From positions 1 through 39,730 of the forward strand of contig JACWEH010000010.1 of NCBI GenBank assembly GCA_014653585.1: 39,730 nt of DNA, in the 5' to 3' direction. The translations under genes and the position numbers were made by a program. The notes beneath the pieces are model-generated. The model had not been told where the DNA came from. It did not search any database and saw nothing but the letters and a program-made list of their open reading frames with translations. Below, piece by piece: positions 7,885-21,142 of the stretch (position 1 is its first letter; every line of letters begins with the position of its first letter). The stretch comes from Pelagibacterales bacterium SAG-MED38 (GTDB lineage: Bacteria > Pseudomonadota > Alphaproteobacteria > Pelagibacterales > Pelagibacteraceae).

Positions 7885-9099
7885 TTATATATCCATTAAT
7901 AAATTTACCAAGCCGTCTGCAGGCTTTGGGTCAAAGTAAGTAGATTTTTTAGGCACTATCTTACCTCTATCTGCTATGGACATTATCTTTTTCATCGGCA
8001 TTGGGCAAATGAAAAATCCAATATCAGCTCTTCTTGAGTCTACCTCTTTCATTAATTTTTTGTGAACGCTGAGTCCAGGTAGATTAATAACAGAGAGAAG
8101 GGAGTTGTTCTGTTTTTTATTAGCGATATTTTTTATAATTATTTTTTCAACTATATCTATATCAGTTTCATATTTTGAATATATTTTAGGATCTGATCTA
8201 AGCGAAACGCTATACCAAAATTTATTCAAATATATCATCAGATCGCCAGGTTCAATAGGATTTTGAAACCTAGATTTTTTTGAGACTATGAATTTTTTAC
8301 TTAATGTATCTATAAATTTCTTTGAATTAAATTTATTGAACTTTGCTAATCGATGAAAACTTAGAATATTTACTGACTGCTCATCAAAAATTGCTGTTAA
8401 AAGATTTATTCTCTTTTTTTTCCTCGAGCCGCCATTTATTTTTTTGTCAAGGCTTTCAATTGCAGCGAATCGATGATGCCCATCAGCGATATAATATTTT
8501 TTAATACTAGATAATTTTTTTGCTATCAACTTAATGTCTTTAATATTATCAACTTTCCATAATGAGCGAGTTGTGCCTCCAGCAGACTTAAATTTATAAA
8601 GTGGCTTTTTAATTTTATATTTTGAAAAAATCAAATTCATATTAATTTTATCTTTATATGAAAGATAAACAGGGCCAATTTGCATCTTAGTGTGCTCTAT
8701 TGTCTCTAGTATAGAATTTGAACGTGCCTTATAAATTGCTTCATGTTTTAAAATTCTTTTATTTCTTCTATCAAATTCAATTGAAGCTACTATACCGAAC
8801 TGACTTTTATTATATTTATTTAGACAATATACGTAGAAAGATTCACTTTTTTCCTGAACAATGATTTTATTTTTAATCATTGCATCCAAATGATCATAAG
8901 CATGCTTTTTAGAATTTTTCCTAGATATATTCGGATAAAATGCTTTGGGACTTACAACGTTAAGGAAATTATACTCTGATTGGTTTAGTATTTTTTTTAG
9001 TTGTTTATCTGTTAGATTATCAAATGTTGGCAAGACCACCTCTTCCACACGTGGCTTCAATGGCCTGTACGCCTTAAATGGTTTTACCAAAAATACCAT
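7885..9099 (-). CDS. DUF1015 family protein, serine-operon associated
   Basis: A 404-residue cytoplasmic protein of the DUF1015 family, with unusually many Lys and Asn in this AT-rich genome. Family marks are the N-terminal VKPFKAYRP, the central LKHEAIY and the strongly conserved ADGHHRF motif (residues 205-211). It is first in the transcript with serC, serA, gpmA, phaA and phaB, and a link to serA/serC is common for this family. Its reaction is not something I can assign. The DGHHR motif recalls the GHxR-type nucleotide-binding motif of ParB/sulfiredoxin-fold proteins, including the archaeal free-serine kinase SerK, which makes a role in phosphoserine or serine handling thinkable but unproven. 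No membrane segment or signal peptide is visible. Confidence 0.85.
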   Translation of the reverse strand: MVFLVKPFKAYRPLKPRVEEVVLPTFDNLTDKQLKKILNQSEYNFLNVVSPKAFYPNISRKNSKKHAYDHLDAMIKNKIIVQEKSESFYVYCLNKYNKSQFGIVASIEFDRRNKRILKHEAIYKARSNSILETIEHTKMQIGPVYLSYKDKINMNLIFSKYKIKKPLYKFKSAGGTTRSLWKVDNIKDIKLIAKKLSSIKKYYIADGHHRFAAIESLDKKINGGSRKKKRINLLTAIFDEQSVNILSFHRLAKFNKFNSKKFIDTLSKKFIVSKKSRFQNPIEPGDLMIYLNKFWYSVSLRSDPKIYSKYETDIDIVEKIIIKNIANKKQNNSLLSVINLPGLSVHKKLMKEVDSRRADIGFFICPMPMKKIMSIADRGKIVPKKSTYFDPKPADGLVNLLMDI

Positions 9100-9200
9100 A
9101 ATCGGATAAATTAATTAAAATAGAACTAGCAAGATATATATACGTAAATTTTATGCTTAAAAACCATTGATTTTAAGTTTTTTTAACAGAATTATGGCTA

Positions 9201-9228
9201 TTGACAGCTGAAAAGTGGGGTATATATT
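9201..9228 (+). promoter_or_regulatory. Promoter of the rplU-rpmA transcript
   Basis: A perfect -35 TTGACA (9201-9206) and a -10 TATATT (9223-9228, 5 of 6) are spaced by 16 bases in the 163-base gap between the divergent DUF1015 gene and rplU. The start of transcription should be near 9235, giving a leader of about 28 bases, too short for an L21 autoregulatory structure. Confidence 0.65.
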
Positions 9229-9262
9229 CAGCCAGACTTAAAAAATCAAAATCAAAATTATT

Positions 9263-9697
9263 ATGTTTGCAATTATCTCAACTGGTGGGAAACAATATAA
9301 AGTAAGCCAGGACACCATTCTAACAGTTAACAAGCTTGAAGGTAAAGATGGTGACAAAATAACAATAGATGATGTGTTGTTTGCTTGTGACGGCGACAAG
9401 TTTTCTATTGGTTCTCCTCAAATTGACGGAGCCAAAATAAATGCTGAGATAGTAAAGCAAGACCGAGATAGAAAAATATTGGTTTTTAAGAAGAAAAGAA
9501 GAAAAAATTATAGAAGACTTAATGGACATAGACAGGATATTACTTTCTTAAAAGTTAATTCATTAGATATTCCTGGGTTTGCTGCAGTAAAAGCAGCCAA
9601 GAAGGTTTCTGCAAAAGAGGAAACTAAAAGTGAAGACGTTGCTGTGAAAAAAAAGGCAGTAGCAAAGAAAAAGGTAACAAAGAAAAAGGGTGAATAA
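9263..9697 (+). CDS. rplU: 50S ribosomal protein L21 with basic C-terminal tail
   Basis: L21 binds 23S rRNA in the large subunit. The first ~103 residues are the L21 domain ([14 protein letters not shown] at the start; [15 protein letters not shown] near residues 76-90). After this a Lys/Ala/Glu-rich tail of about 40 residues ends in [10 protein letters not shown], making 144 residues against the usual ~103. No clear Shine-Dalgarno precedes the ATG; the leader is A-rich. It is followed after two bases by rpmA, the conserved L21-L27 pair. Confidence 0.95.
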   Translation: MFAIISTGGKQYKVSQDTILTVNKLEGKDGDKITIDDVLFACDGDKFSIGSPQIDGAKINAEIVKQDRDRKILVFKKKRRKNYRRLNGHRQDITFLKVNSLDIPGFAAVKAAKKVSAKEETKSEDVAVKKKAVAKKKVTKKKGE

Positions 9698-9699
9698 GA

Positions 9700-9955
9700 A
9701 TGGCTACTAAAAAAGCTGGTGGTTCGTCGAGAAATGGAAGAGATTCCGCAGGCAGAAGATTAGGAATCAAGAAGTATGGTGGTGAACAGGTTATACCTGG
9801 CAATATTATAGCGAGACAAAGAGGCACTAAATGGCACCCAGGTGATAATGTTGGCTTGGGTAAAGATCATACAATTTTTTCACTTGTTGATGGAATAGTA
9901 AGATTTGGAAAAAAGAAAAATGGCAGAACATTCATTTCTGTTGATACCAAAAAAT

Positions 9956-9957
<2 letters not shown>
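9700..9957 (+). CDS. rpmA: 50S ribosomal protein L27
   Basis: L27 reaches the peptidyl-transferase centre through its N-terminal tail. The 85-residue protein begins [20 protein letters not shown] and contains the conserved [15 protein letters not shown] and GLGKDHTIF segments. No N-terminal extension of the kind that is proteolytically removed in Firmicutes is present. It lies two bases after rplU and 37 bases before obgE. Confidence 0.97.
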
Positions 9958-12074
<2,117 letters not shown>

Positions 12075-12078
<4 letters not shown>

Positions 12079-13331
12079 AAATTGAAAATGAATTAGATAT
12101 TTTAGGTAAAGATAGCGTTGTTGCCTCTCAAGAAATCAAATCTTTAGGTAAGAAAGAAAAGAATGAGCTTTTAAATGCAATCATAGAAATACTTAAAAGT
12201 GACAAAGATCAAATTTTAGAAGCTAATAAATTGGATATAGAAGTGTCTCAAGATAAATTGTCTAATGCAATGCTTGACCGCTTGATGCTGGATGATGAAA
12301 GGTTTGAAGGTATTATTGAGTCGATAAAAAACGTAATTACACTAGATGACCCCACTGGCAATATTTTATTTACTAATGAAAGACCGAACGGAATGATTGT
12401 TGAAAGAGTATCTGTCCCTCTTGGAGTAATTGGAATTATATATGAAAGCAGACCAAATGTAACAATTGATGCTACAGTATTATGCCTTAAAGCAGGGAAC
12501 AGTGTAATACTTAGAGGTGGGTCTGAGTGTTTCAATACAAATACAGCGATGGTCAATTCAATGCAAAAAGCTATTCAATCAAAATCTGTAAGTAAAAATA
12601 TAGTTCAGTATGTAAATACAACCGACAGAGTTGCAGTAGATTATATGCTGTCCAAAATGGAAAAATATATTGATGTAATAGTTCCTCGAGGAGGCAAAGG
12701 TCTTGTTAAGAAAGTTCAGGATACTGCAAAAATTCCAGTTATTGGTCACCTTGATGGCATATGTCATATTTATGTTGATGAAACATCGGATCCTGATCTT
12801 GCAAGTAAAATTGTAGAAAATGCAAAATTAAGAAGGACTGGTATTTGCGGTGCTGCAGAAACAGTTCTTATAGATGAAAAGTGTATTGATAGTCATTTAG
12901 GTAAAATAATAGAAACTCTCATTAAAGGCGGTTGTGAAGTTAGAGGTGATAGCATATGTATGAAATTTTCCGATAAAGTGAATGCGGCAAATGAAATTGA
13001 TTGGGAAACTGAGTATCTTGATGCAATTATATCAATTAAAACTGTTAAGGGTGTTGATGAAGCAATTGATCATATAGCTAAATATGGATCGGGACATACC
13101 GAAAGTATTATTTCTGAAAATAAAAATAATGTTGAAAAATTTTTAAATTCAGTAGGCAGTGCAATTGTGATGCATAATGCATCTACTCAGTTTGCTGATG
13201 GTGGAGAATTTGGGCTTGGTGCAGAAATTGGAATAGCAACAGGCAAGCTACATGCAAGAGGTCCTGTGGGTCTTGAAGGTTTGACAACCTACAAATATAT
13301 TGTTCGTGGAAGTGGGCAGGTAAGACCATAA
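12075..13331 (+). CDS. proA: Glutamate-5-semialdehyde dehydrogenase (gamma-glutamyl phosphate reductase)
   Basis: NADPH-dependent reduction of gamma-glutamyl phosphate to glutamate-5-semialdehyde, acting with ProB. This is a 418-residue aldehyde-dehydrogenase-superfamily protein with YESRPNVTID (123-132), GNSVILRGGSE (141-151) and catalytic Cys258 in RRTGICGAAE. The C-terminal LGAEIGIATGKLHARGPVGL segment is diagnostic for ProA. The start overlaps the proB stop (ATGA), and nadD begins at the very next base after the stop. Confidence 0.95.
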
Positions 13332-13892
13332 ATGAAGATAGGAATTCTAGGAAGCTCATTCAATCCTCCACACAAAGGTCATTTAGAAATATCGAATCGA
13401 GCACTGGCGACTTTTAGTTTGAATGAAGTTTGGTGGCTGATAACTAAAGTTAATCCATTAAAAAACTCTTCTGATTATATTCCATTAAATGAGCGAAAAA
13501 ATAAAATTGATGAAATCATTGAAAATAAGAATATTAAATTCAAATATTATGAAGAAGAAACAAATTCTAACTACCTCATAGACAATCTAAAGTATATAAA
13601 AGAAAAATTTTCAAAAGATACTTTCATTTTTCTTATGGGAAGCGACTCACTTAATGAGATGCATGAATGGAAAGAATACCAGAGTATATTTAAGCAAATA
13701 CCTATTGCAGTATTCAATCGACAAGATAGTGAATATCAATCGTTAAACTCAAAAGCAGCCAAAGCATTTGAAAAATACCGTATAGATGATCTATCAAAGA
13801 GCTCAATATTTAAGGAAGGTCCCAGCTGGACATTTATTCAAGATTTTGATGAAAATATATCTTCTACAGAAATAAGGTCTAAAATTGACTAA
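13332..13892 (+). CDS. nadD: Nicotinate-nucleotide adenylyltransferase
   Basis: Adenylates nicotinate mononucleotide to deamido-NAD in NAD synthesis. The 186-residue nucleotidyltransferase has the phosphate-binding motif GSSFNPPHKGH (7-17) with the two catalytic histidines His14 and His17, the MGSDSL motif and the C-terminal ISSTEIR (176-182) signature. The ATG directly follows the proA stop without a gap, and the last 8 bases overlap rsfS. nadD-rsfS-rlmH is a widespread conserved order. Confidence 0.94.
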   Translation: MKIGILGSSFNPPHKGHLEISNRALATFSLNEVWWLITKVNPLKNSSDYIPLNERKNKIDEIIENKNIKFKYYEEETNSNYLIDNLKYIKEKFSKDTFIFLMGSDSLNEMHEWKEYQSIFKQIPIAVFNRQDSEYQSLNSKAAKAFEKYRIDDLSKSSIFKEGPSWTFIQDFDENISSTEIRSKID

Positions 13893-14208
13893 TATCCTTG
13901 AAAATATCCTGACAGAATTGGAGGACAGCAAAGCTTCAGATATAGTTTCAATTAATATTTCAAAAAAAACATCGCTAGCTGATTATCTAGTATTTGCAAC
14001 GGGGACCTCCAATCGACACATCAATTCTATTTCACAGTCAGTACATAAAAAGTTAAAGAAATTAAATATCAAAACCCCTTCTATTGAGGGAAGCAATGAT
14101 AGTGGATGGGTCGTTATTGATAGTGGAGATGTAATAGTGCATTTATTTAAAGATGAGATTAGGAAGTTTTACAACCTTGAAAATATGTGGTCAACCGAAA
14201 TAGAATAA
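13885..14208 (+). CDS. rsfS: Ribosomal silencing factor RsfS
   Basis: Binds L14 on the large subunit and blocks subunit joining, lowering translation in starvation. The 107-residue protein shows the RsfS/Iojap core: DIVSINISKKTSLADYLVFA, TGTSNRHINSI, the GWVVIDSGDVIVHLF block and the YNLENMW end. The only start that keeps the usual N-terminus is TTG at 13885-13887, inside the last codons of nadD (8-base overlap); no ATG or GTG in frame lies near. The rare start and overlap suggest low, coupled expression. Confidence 0.92.
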   Translation: MTNILENILTELEDSKASDIVSINISKKTSLADYLVFATGTSNRHINSISQSVHKKLKKLNIKTPSIEGSNDSGWVVIDSGDVIVHLFKDEIRKFYNLENMWSTEIE

Positions 14209-14221
14209 TAGATTTAATATT

Positions 14222-14659
14222 ATGGACATTGAAATTTTATATCATGATAAGTTTAAATTTAAGCAAGAAGATTTTCTTTTTAAAATGTATCTAAATCGTA
14301 TTACTAAAATATCTAATAATCTTATATCTAAAATTAAGGCTGAAAAGATTAGTGATAAGTCTCTCATAAAGAAAATAAAATTAAAAAAAGGAACTGAAGC
14401 AATAATACTACTTGATGAAAAAGGTGAAAAGGTCACAACAGAAAAATTCAAGCACTTATTATTTGGAACCTCATTTAGTAAAATATTATTTGTGCTTGGA
14501 GGCACTGATGGATTTAGTGAGGAGATAATAAATTTGTCGAATAAACAAATATCGCTAAGTAAAATGACACTAACACACTCTTTTGCTGCTATTATTTTAT
14601 TAGAACAAATTTATAGATCTGTTACTATTAAAATTAATCATCCTTATCACAGAGCATAA
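14222..14659 (+). CDS. rlmH: 23S rRNA (pseudouridine1915-N3)-methyltransferase
   Basis: SPOUT-class methyltransferase that modifies helix 69 of 23S rRNA on the assembled ribosome. The 145-residue protein has the SAM-binding knot region FVLGGTDGFSEEI and the C-terminal family signature LTHSFAAIILLEQIYR...HPYHRA. The N-terminus is rich in Lys and Ile compared with homologues, reflecting base composition. It is 13 bases after rsfS and one base before ctpA. Confidence 0.92.
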   Translation: MDIEILYHDKFKFKQEDFLFKMYLNRITKISNNLISKIKAEKISDKSLIKKIKLKKGTEAIILLDEKGEKVTTEKFKHLLFGTSFSKILFVLGGTDGFSEEIINLSNKQISLSKMTLTHSFAAIILLEQIYRSVTIKINHPYHRA

Positions 14660-14660
14660 A

Positions 14661-15812
14661 ATGAAAATATTTTTTACTTTTATTTTTTTTATATCTTCTT
14701 TTTTTAGTTTTAACTATTTGTCAGCAAACAATCAGGATCTTTACAAAAAATTAGAGGTCTTTGGTGATGTATTTGACATTATAAAAAAAGATTATGTCGA
14801 AGAAATCAATGATGAAGAAGTTATTGAATATGCCATTAATGGAATGCTTCAATCGCTTGATCCCTTCTCCAGTTATATGGCGTCAGAAATATATTCTGAC
14901 ATGCAGGAAGAAACCAAAGGTAAATTTGGCGGACTTGGTATTGAGGTGACCATGGAAAATGGTTATGTCAAAGTTATTTCACCCATTGATGATACCCCGG
15001 CAGCAAAGGCTGGAGTAAGACCTGGTGATTACATTACACATATTGATGACGTTGATGTTCTTGGATTAACTCTTGCTGAAGCTGTTGAACTTTTAAGAGG
15101 ACCTGTAGGAAAGTCTCTTACTATCACCGTTGTTAGAATCGGTGAAGAAGATCCTCTGGATATTAGCTTAAAACGGGCAATTATTACAGTTCAAGCGGTA
15201 AAATTTCGGGCAGAAGGAAATATAGGTTACATCAGACTAATCTCATTCAGTGAACAAGCAGATAAAGGAATAAAGAACGCCATAAAAGAATTAACCGCTA
15301 GTATAGGAAGTGAAAAGATCGAAGGGTTTGTTTTAGATTTAAGAAATAATCCTGGAGGACTTTTAGATCAATCAGCAAAGGTCACAAACAATTTTCTAAG
15401 ATCAGGTGAAATCGTTTCAATAAAGGGAAGAGATAAAAATGATATCTCAAGGTTTACAGCATCTGGTGGAGATATTGCAAGTGATAAACCTATAATAGTT
15501 ATAATTAATCAAGGATCTGCTTCTGCATCAGAAATTGTTGCTGGAGCTCTTCAAGATCACAAAAGAGCAATTATCATAGGTGAGCAGTCTTATGGGAAGG
15601 GATCTGTTCAAACAATTTTTCCTCTAAAGGATTTAAGCGCTATTCGTATGACTACGGCTTTGTATTATACGCCATCTGGAGATTCAATCCACAAAGTTGG
15701 TATTACGCCTGATATAGTAGTTGAATTTATTTATAATGAAGATGATGACGAACAAGATAATCAACTTGATTACGCCTTAGATCTCTTAAACAAAGATAGT
15801 GTTATAGAGTAA
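14661..15812 (+). CDS. ctpA: C-terminal processing peptidase, S41 family (CtpA)
   Basis: Periplasmic serine protease that cleaves proteins from their C-terminus or trims peptidoglycan hydrolases. A signal peptide is seen at residues 1-22 (MKIFFTFIFF core, then SFNYLSA). An N-terminal helical region is followed by a PDZ domain (about 88-172) and the S41 catalytic core with the Ser/Lys dyad: Ser288 in GSASASE and Lys313 in YGKGSVQT. At 383 residues it is shorter than many CtpA (about 400-450) but complete in its domains. It follows rlmH by one base and precedes rppH by 13, the usual alphaproteobacterial order. Confidence 0.93.
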   Translation: MKIFFTFIFFISSFFSFNYLSANNQDLYKKLEVFGDVFDIIKKDYVEEINDEEVIEYAINGMLQSLDPFSSYMASEIYSDMQEETKGKFGGLGIEVTMENGYVKVISPIDDTPAAKAGVRPGDYITHIDDVDVLGLTLAEAVELLRGPVGKSLTITVVRIGEEDPLDISLKRAIITVQAVKFRAEGNIGYIRLISFSEQADKGIKNAIKELTASIGSEKIEGFVLDLRNNPGGLLDQSAKVTNNFLRSGEIVSIKGRDKNDISRFTASGGDIASDKPIIVIINQGSASASEIVAGALQDHKRAIIIGEQSYGKGSVQTIFPLKDLSAIRMTTALYYTPSGDSIHKVGITPDIVVEFIYNEDDDEQDNQLDYALDLLNKDSVIE

Positions 15813-15825
15813 AATCACAAATTTA

Positions 15826-16323
15826 ATGAACAAAGAAAAAATTGGCATGCTTAAGGAAAAATACAGAAGAGGTGTGGGCATGATGATCATAAACAAAAAT
15901 CAAGAAATATTCATTGGTCAGAGATTCGAAAAAGATAAATCAGCTTGGCAGATGCCTCAGGGAGGTATTGATAAAGGAGAAAAAACTGTCGATGCTGTAA
16001 AAAGAGAGATGCATGAAGAAACTGGTATCAAAAAAAACTTCGAAATACTCTATGAAACTAAAACGTGGCATTACTATAAACTGCCTGTTAATTTACAAAA
16101 AAAATTATGGGGAGGAAAGTTTGTAGGGCAGAAACAAAAATGGTTCTTGATTCATTTTAAAGGTAAAGATGGTGAAATTAATATAAAAACAAAAAAACCT
16201 GAGTTTAAAAAATGGAAATGGACTTCTTCTAAGAAAATGATGGAATTAATAGTCCCCTTTAAAAAGAAACTATACTCTGATGTGGTATCTGAAATGGCTG
16301 AAGAATTAAATAATAATAATTAA
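15826..16323 (+). CDS. rppH: RNA pyrophosphohydrolase (Nudix)
   Basis: Removes pyrophosphate from the 5' triphosphate end of mRNA and so starts 5'-end-dependent decay. The 165-residue protein carries YRRGVGMMI, WQMPQGGI and the Nudix box from Gly46 to Ile68 (G-x5-E-x7-REMHEETGI), plus the RppH-type QKQKWFL segment. The start could also be Met8 (15847), giving a shorter N-terminus; I keep 15826. It is the last gene of the obgE-rppH run and converges on atpC with 16 bases between the stops. Confidence 0.92.
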   Translation: MNKEKIGMLKEKYRRGVGMMIINKNQEIFIGQRFEKDKSAWQMPQGGIDKGEKTVDAVKREMHEETGIKKNFEILYETKTWHYYKLPVNLQKKLWGGKFVGQKQKWFLIHFKGKDGEINIKTKKPEFKKWKWTSSKKMMELIVPFKKKLYSDVVSEMAEELNNNN

Positions 16324-16341
16324 GTAATTATTGAAATTACT
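16323..16341. terminator. Hairpin between convergent rppH and atpC
   Basis: AGTAATT (16323-16329) and AATTACT (16335-16341) form a 7-bp inverted repeat with a 5-base loop exactly between the two convergent stop codons. It has no clean T tract on either side, so it is only a candidate bidirectional terminator. Confidence 0.35.
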
Positions 16342-16600
16342 ACTCACTCACAATTCCTTCAGCTACTACAAGCAACTTATTTTCTGAGAATTTTACAAAC
16401 CCTTTTTCTACATTAAAAGAATTTGTATCTTTATCGGACGTAACAACAATTGTGCCTGGCCTTAGCGAAGTTATGATATTGGCATGATTAGCTAAAAAGC
16501 CAATATCACCCTCTATGCCTGGAACCACCACCATCGATGCTTCTCCATCTAAGTAAGTCTGCTCAGGAGTAACAACACTAAAATTAAATAAATCAGACAC
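16340..16600 (-). CDS. atpC: ATP synthase F1 epsilon subunit, short form
   Basis: Part of the central stalk of F1; contacts gamma and the c-ring. The 86-residue product is the N-terminal beta-sandwich domain only (FSVVTPEQTYLDGEA, VPGIEGDIGFLANHA, then KGFVKFSENKLLVVAEG). Typical bacterial epsilon has about 130-140 residues with a C-terminal two-helix domain that can inhibit ATP hydrolysis; that domain is missing, and the frame after the stop contains no helical continuation. The start is GTG at 16600-16598, four bases after the atpD stop. It is the last gene of the F1 operon. Confidence 0.9.
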   Translation of the reverse strand: MSDLFNFSVVTPEQTYLDGEASMVVVPGIEGDIGFLANHANIITSLRPGTIVVTSDKDTNSFNVEKGFVKFSENKLLVVAEGIVSE

Positions 16601-16604
16601 TTAT

Positions 16605-18928
<2,324 letters not shown>

Positions 18929-18939
18929 TTTTATTTACT

Positions 18940-20466
18940 CTATCTATTTTTTTTGAACTCTTCGATGATAGTGCTTAACTTTGAAGCAACATCATCCTCA
19001 AGATTACCTGAGCTGTTAATAGCTTCAATGATATCACCATGTGAAGATTTAATGAGTTCAAATAGATCCTTTTCAAAATCTTTAATCAAATTCAGTTCTA
19101 AGTCATCGAGGTAACCATTAACACCCGTAAAAATTGAAACAACCTGTTCGGCGATTGTCATGGGCGAGTATTGATTTTGTTTTAAGAGCTCAGTTAATTT
19201 AGAGCCTCGATTTAATAATTTTTGAGTTGATGCATCAAGATCTGATCCAAACTGGGCAAATGCAGCCATTTCCCGGTATTGAGCAAGCTCTAATTTAATT
19301 GAACCAGCCACCTTTTTCATTGCTTTTGTTTGAGCGGCAGAACCAACTCGAGAAACACTTAGTCCCACATTCACTGCAGGACGTATTCCTTGGTTGAATA
19401 ATTCTGTTTCTAAGAAAATTTGTCCATCAGTTATCGAAATAACATTAGTTGGGATGAAGGCACTCACGTCATTGGCCTGTGTCTCAATTACTGGCAATGC
19501 AGTTAGAGAACCTCCGCCACTTTCATCATTTAATTTTGCAGCTCGTTCAAGTAATCTGCTGTGAAGATAGAAAACGTCACCAGGGAATGCTTCACGCCCA
19601 GGGGGTCTTCTAAGTAAAAGTGACATTTGACGGTAAGCAACTGCTTGCTTTGAAAGATCATCATAAATGATTAGAGCATGCATGCCATTGTCCCTAAAAT
19701 ATTCACCCATAGAACAGCCAGTATATGGTGCAAGGAATTGAAGTGGGGCTGCATCACTTGCGGTTGCTGCTACAACAGTTGTATACTCCATTGCTCCTGC
19801 ATCCTCCAAAGTTTTTACAGTCTGAGCAATTGAGGATCTTTTTTGACCGATACCCACATATATACAATACAGTTTTTTTGATTCATCATCTGATGCATTT
19901 ATTGTTTTCTGATTTATTATGGTATCAATTGCAATAGCAGTTTTTCCTGTTTGCCTGTCTCCAATAATTAATTCTCTTTGACCTCTTCCAACAGGTATCA
20001 GACTATCAATAGCTTTTAAACCTGTCTGCATTGGTTCTGACACTGATTTTCTTGGAATAATCCCTGGAGCTTTTACTTCAATTCTACTTCTATTTTCTGA
20101 ATCAATGTTGCCTTTTCCATCTATTGGATTTCCTAACGCATCAACTACTCTACCTAGTAGTTCCTTACCTACTGGTACATCAACAATTGCATTAGTTCGC
20201 TTAACAGTATCTCCCTCTTTAATATTTGCATCACTTCCAAATAAAACTACACCAACATTATCGTCTTCAAGATTTAAAGCCATTCCCTTAGTTCCATCAT
20301 CAAAGAGAACCATTTCACCAGCTTGAACATTATCTAATCCATATATTCTTGCAATTCCATCTCCGATTGATAATACCTGTCCAACTTCACTAATTTCAGA
20401 GTCAGAACCAAAGTTTTTAATTTCTTCTTTTAATATTTTTGATATTTCTGAAGGTTGTATATCCAT
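18940..20466 (-). CDS. atpA: ATP synthase F1 alpha subunit
   Basis: Non-catalytic nucleotide-binding subunit of F1. The 508-residue protein has the P-loop GDRQTGKT (169-176), the [16 protein letters not shown] stretch, [20 protein letters not shown] and the alpha-subunit signature [14 protein letters not shown]. The ATG directly follows the atpH stop (TAAATG), so the two are coupled. Length and order are standard. Confidence 0.98.
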   Translation of the reverse strand: MDIQPSEISKILKEEIKNFGSDSEISEVGQVLSIGDGIARIYGLDNVQAGEMVLFDDGTKGMALNLEDDNVGVVLFGSDANIKEGDTVKRTNAIVDVPVGKELLGRVVDALGNPIDGKGNIDSENRSRIEVKAPGIIPRKSVSEPMQTGLKAIDSLIPVGRGQRELIIGDRQTGKTAIAIDTIINQKTINASDDESKKLYCIYVGIGQKRSSIAQTVKTLEDAGAMEYTTVVAATASDAAPLQFLAPYTGCSMGEYFRDNGMHALIIYDDLSKQAVAYRQMSLLLRRPPGREAFPGDVFYLHSRLLERAAKLNDESGGGSLTALPVIETQANDVSAFIPTNVISITDGQIFLETELFNQGIRPAVNVGLSVSRVGSAAQTKAMKKVAGSIKLELAQYREMAAFAQFGSDLDASTQKLLNRGSKLTELLKQNQYSPMTIAEQVVSIFTGVNGYLDDLELNLIKDFEKDLFELIKSSHGDIIEAINSSGNLEDDVASKLSTIIEEFKKNR

Positions 20467-21027
20467 TTAAGCGACCTCTTTCATTTTTTCTTTTAATAGT
20501 TGTAATTGGTTTTTAATACTGCTGTCAATCATTTGACTGCCAACTTGAATTTTTAATCCTCCGATAAGTTCCGGCTCGATATTTAATTGTATATTGAAGT
20601 CAGCATTAAATTTATCTTTTAACTTTGAATTGATATCAGCTAACTGAGTATCAGTCAGCGCATAAGCAGAAGATACAGTTGCTACTCTTTCACCTTTTAG
20701 TGAAGCCAATAAGTTCTCAAATGTTCCTACAATTTCTAAGAGATAATTGACACGATTTTTTTTAACAATGACACCAATGAAATTTGATACAAGCTTTGAT
20801 AGTTCAATTTTTTCTGCAATTGTGTCGAAAAGTTTTATTTTGTTTGATTTACTTATTGAGGGATTCATTATGACAGATAGGACTTCTTGATCTTCTTGTA
20901 AAATTTCTTTAATTCTTACTAATTCATTAGATACTGAATCTAATACTTTGGCCTCTTTGGCCAACTGAAACAGCGCGTTAGCATATCGATCAACAGCTGC
21001 TATTTGGTAAGTATTAACTTTAGACAT
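20467..21027 (-). CDS. atpH: ATP synthase F1 delta subunit
   Basis: Links the F1 head to the peripheral stalk (OSCP homologue). The 186-residue protein has the N-terminal helical domain with RYANALFQLAKE and the C-terminal signature ELIGGLKIQVGSQMIDSSIKNQLQLL. It is first in the F1 operon; the Fo genes (atpI, B, E, F) are absent from the window, as expected where F1 and Fo lie in separate operons. An 86-base spacer separates it from priA, and a promoter is seen at the end of priA. Confidence 0.95.
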   Translation of the reverse strand: MSKVNTYQIAAVDRYANALFQLAKEAKVLDSVSNELVRIKEILQEDQEVLSVIMNPSISKSNKIKLFDTIAEKIELSKLVSNFIGVIVKKNRVNYLLEIVGTFENLLASLKGERVATVSSAYALTDTQLADINSKLKDKFNADFNIQLNIEPELIGGLKIQVGSQMIDSSIKNQLQLLKEKMKEVA

Positions 21028-21112
21028 TATCCATTAAATCTTTGAAATTTCAGTCATTGCGTACCATTAACTCTTACTTTTTTCAAGCATTGGAATGTCG
21101 CATTCACAATTA

Positions 21113-21142
21113 ATTATACAAAGCTGTATGGATCAATATCAA
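21113..21142 (-). promoter_or_regulatory. Promoter of the atpHAGDC operon, overlapping the priA stop
   Basis: On the minus strand, TTGATA (21142-21137; 5 of 6) and a perfect TATAAT (21118-21113) are spaced by 18 bases. The -10 overlaps the priA stop codon. Transcription would start near 21106, leaving a leader of about 80 bases with a small GAATG-CGA-CATTC hairpin before atpH. Confidence 0.5.

Noticed and set aside
9156..9184. Hairpin CTTAAAA/TTTTAAG followed by seven T on the plus strand upstream of rplU
   Set aside because: The stem has one G-C pair only and no plus-strand gene lies upstream to be terminated; it precedes the rplU promoter. Likely AT-rich chance pairing.
9100..9200. A promoter for the DUF1015-serC-serA operon on the minus strand
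   Set aside because: A promoter must exist here, but only AT-rich partial matches were found (for example TATATAT near 9137) without a paired -35, so no site is claimed.
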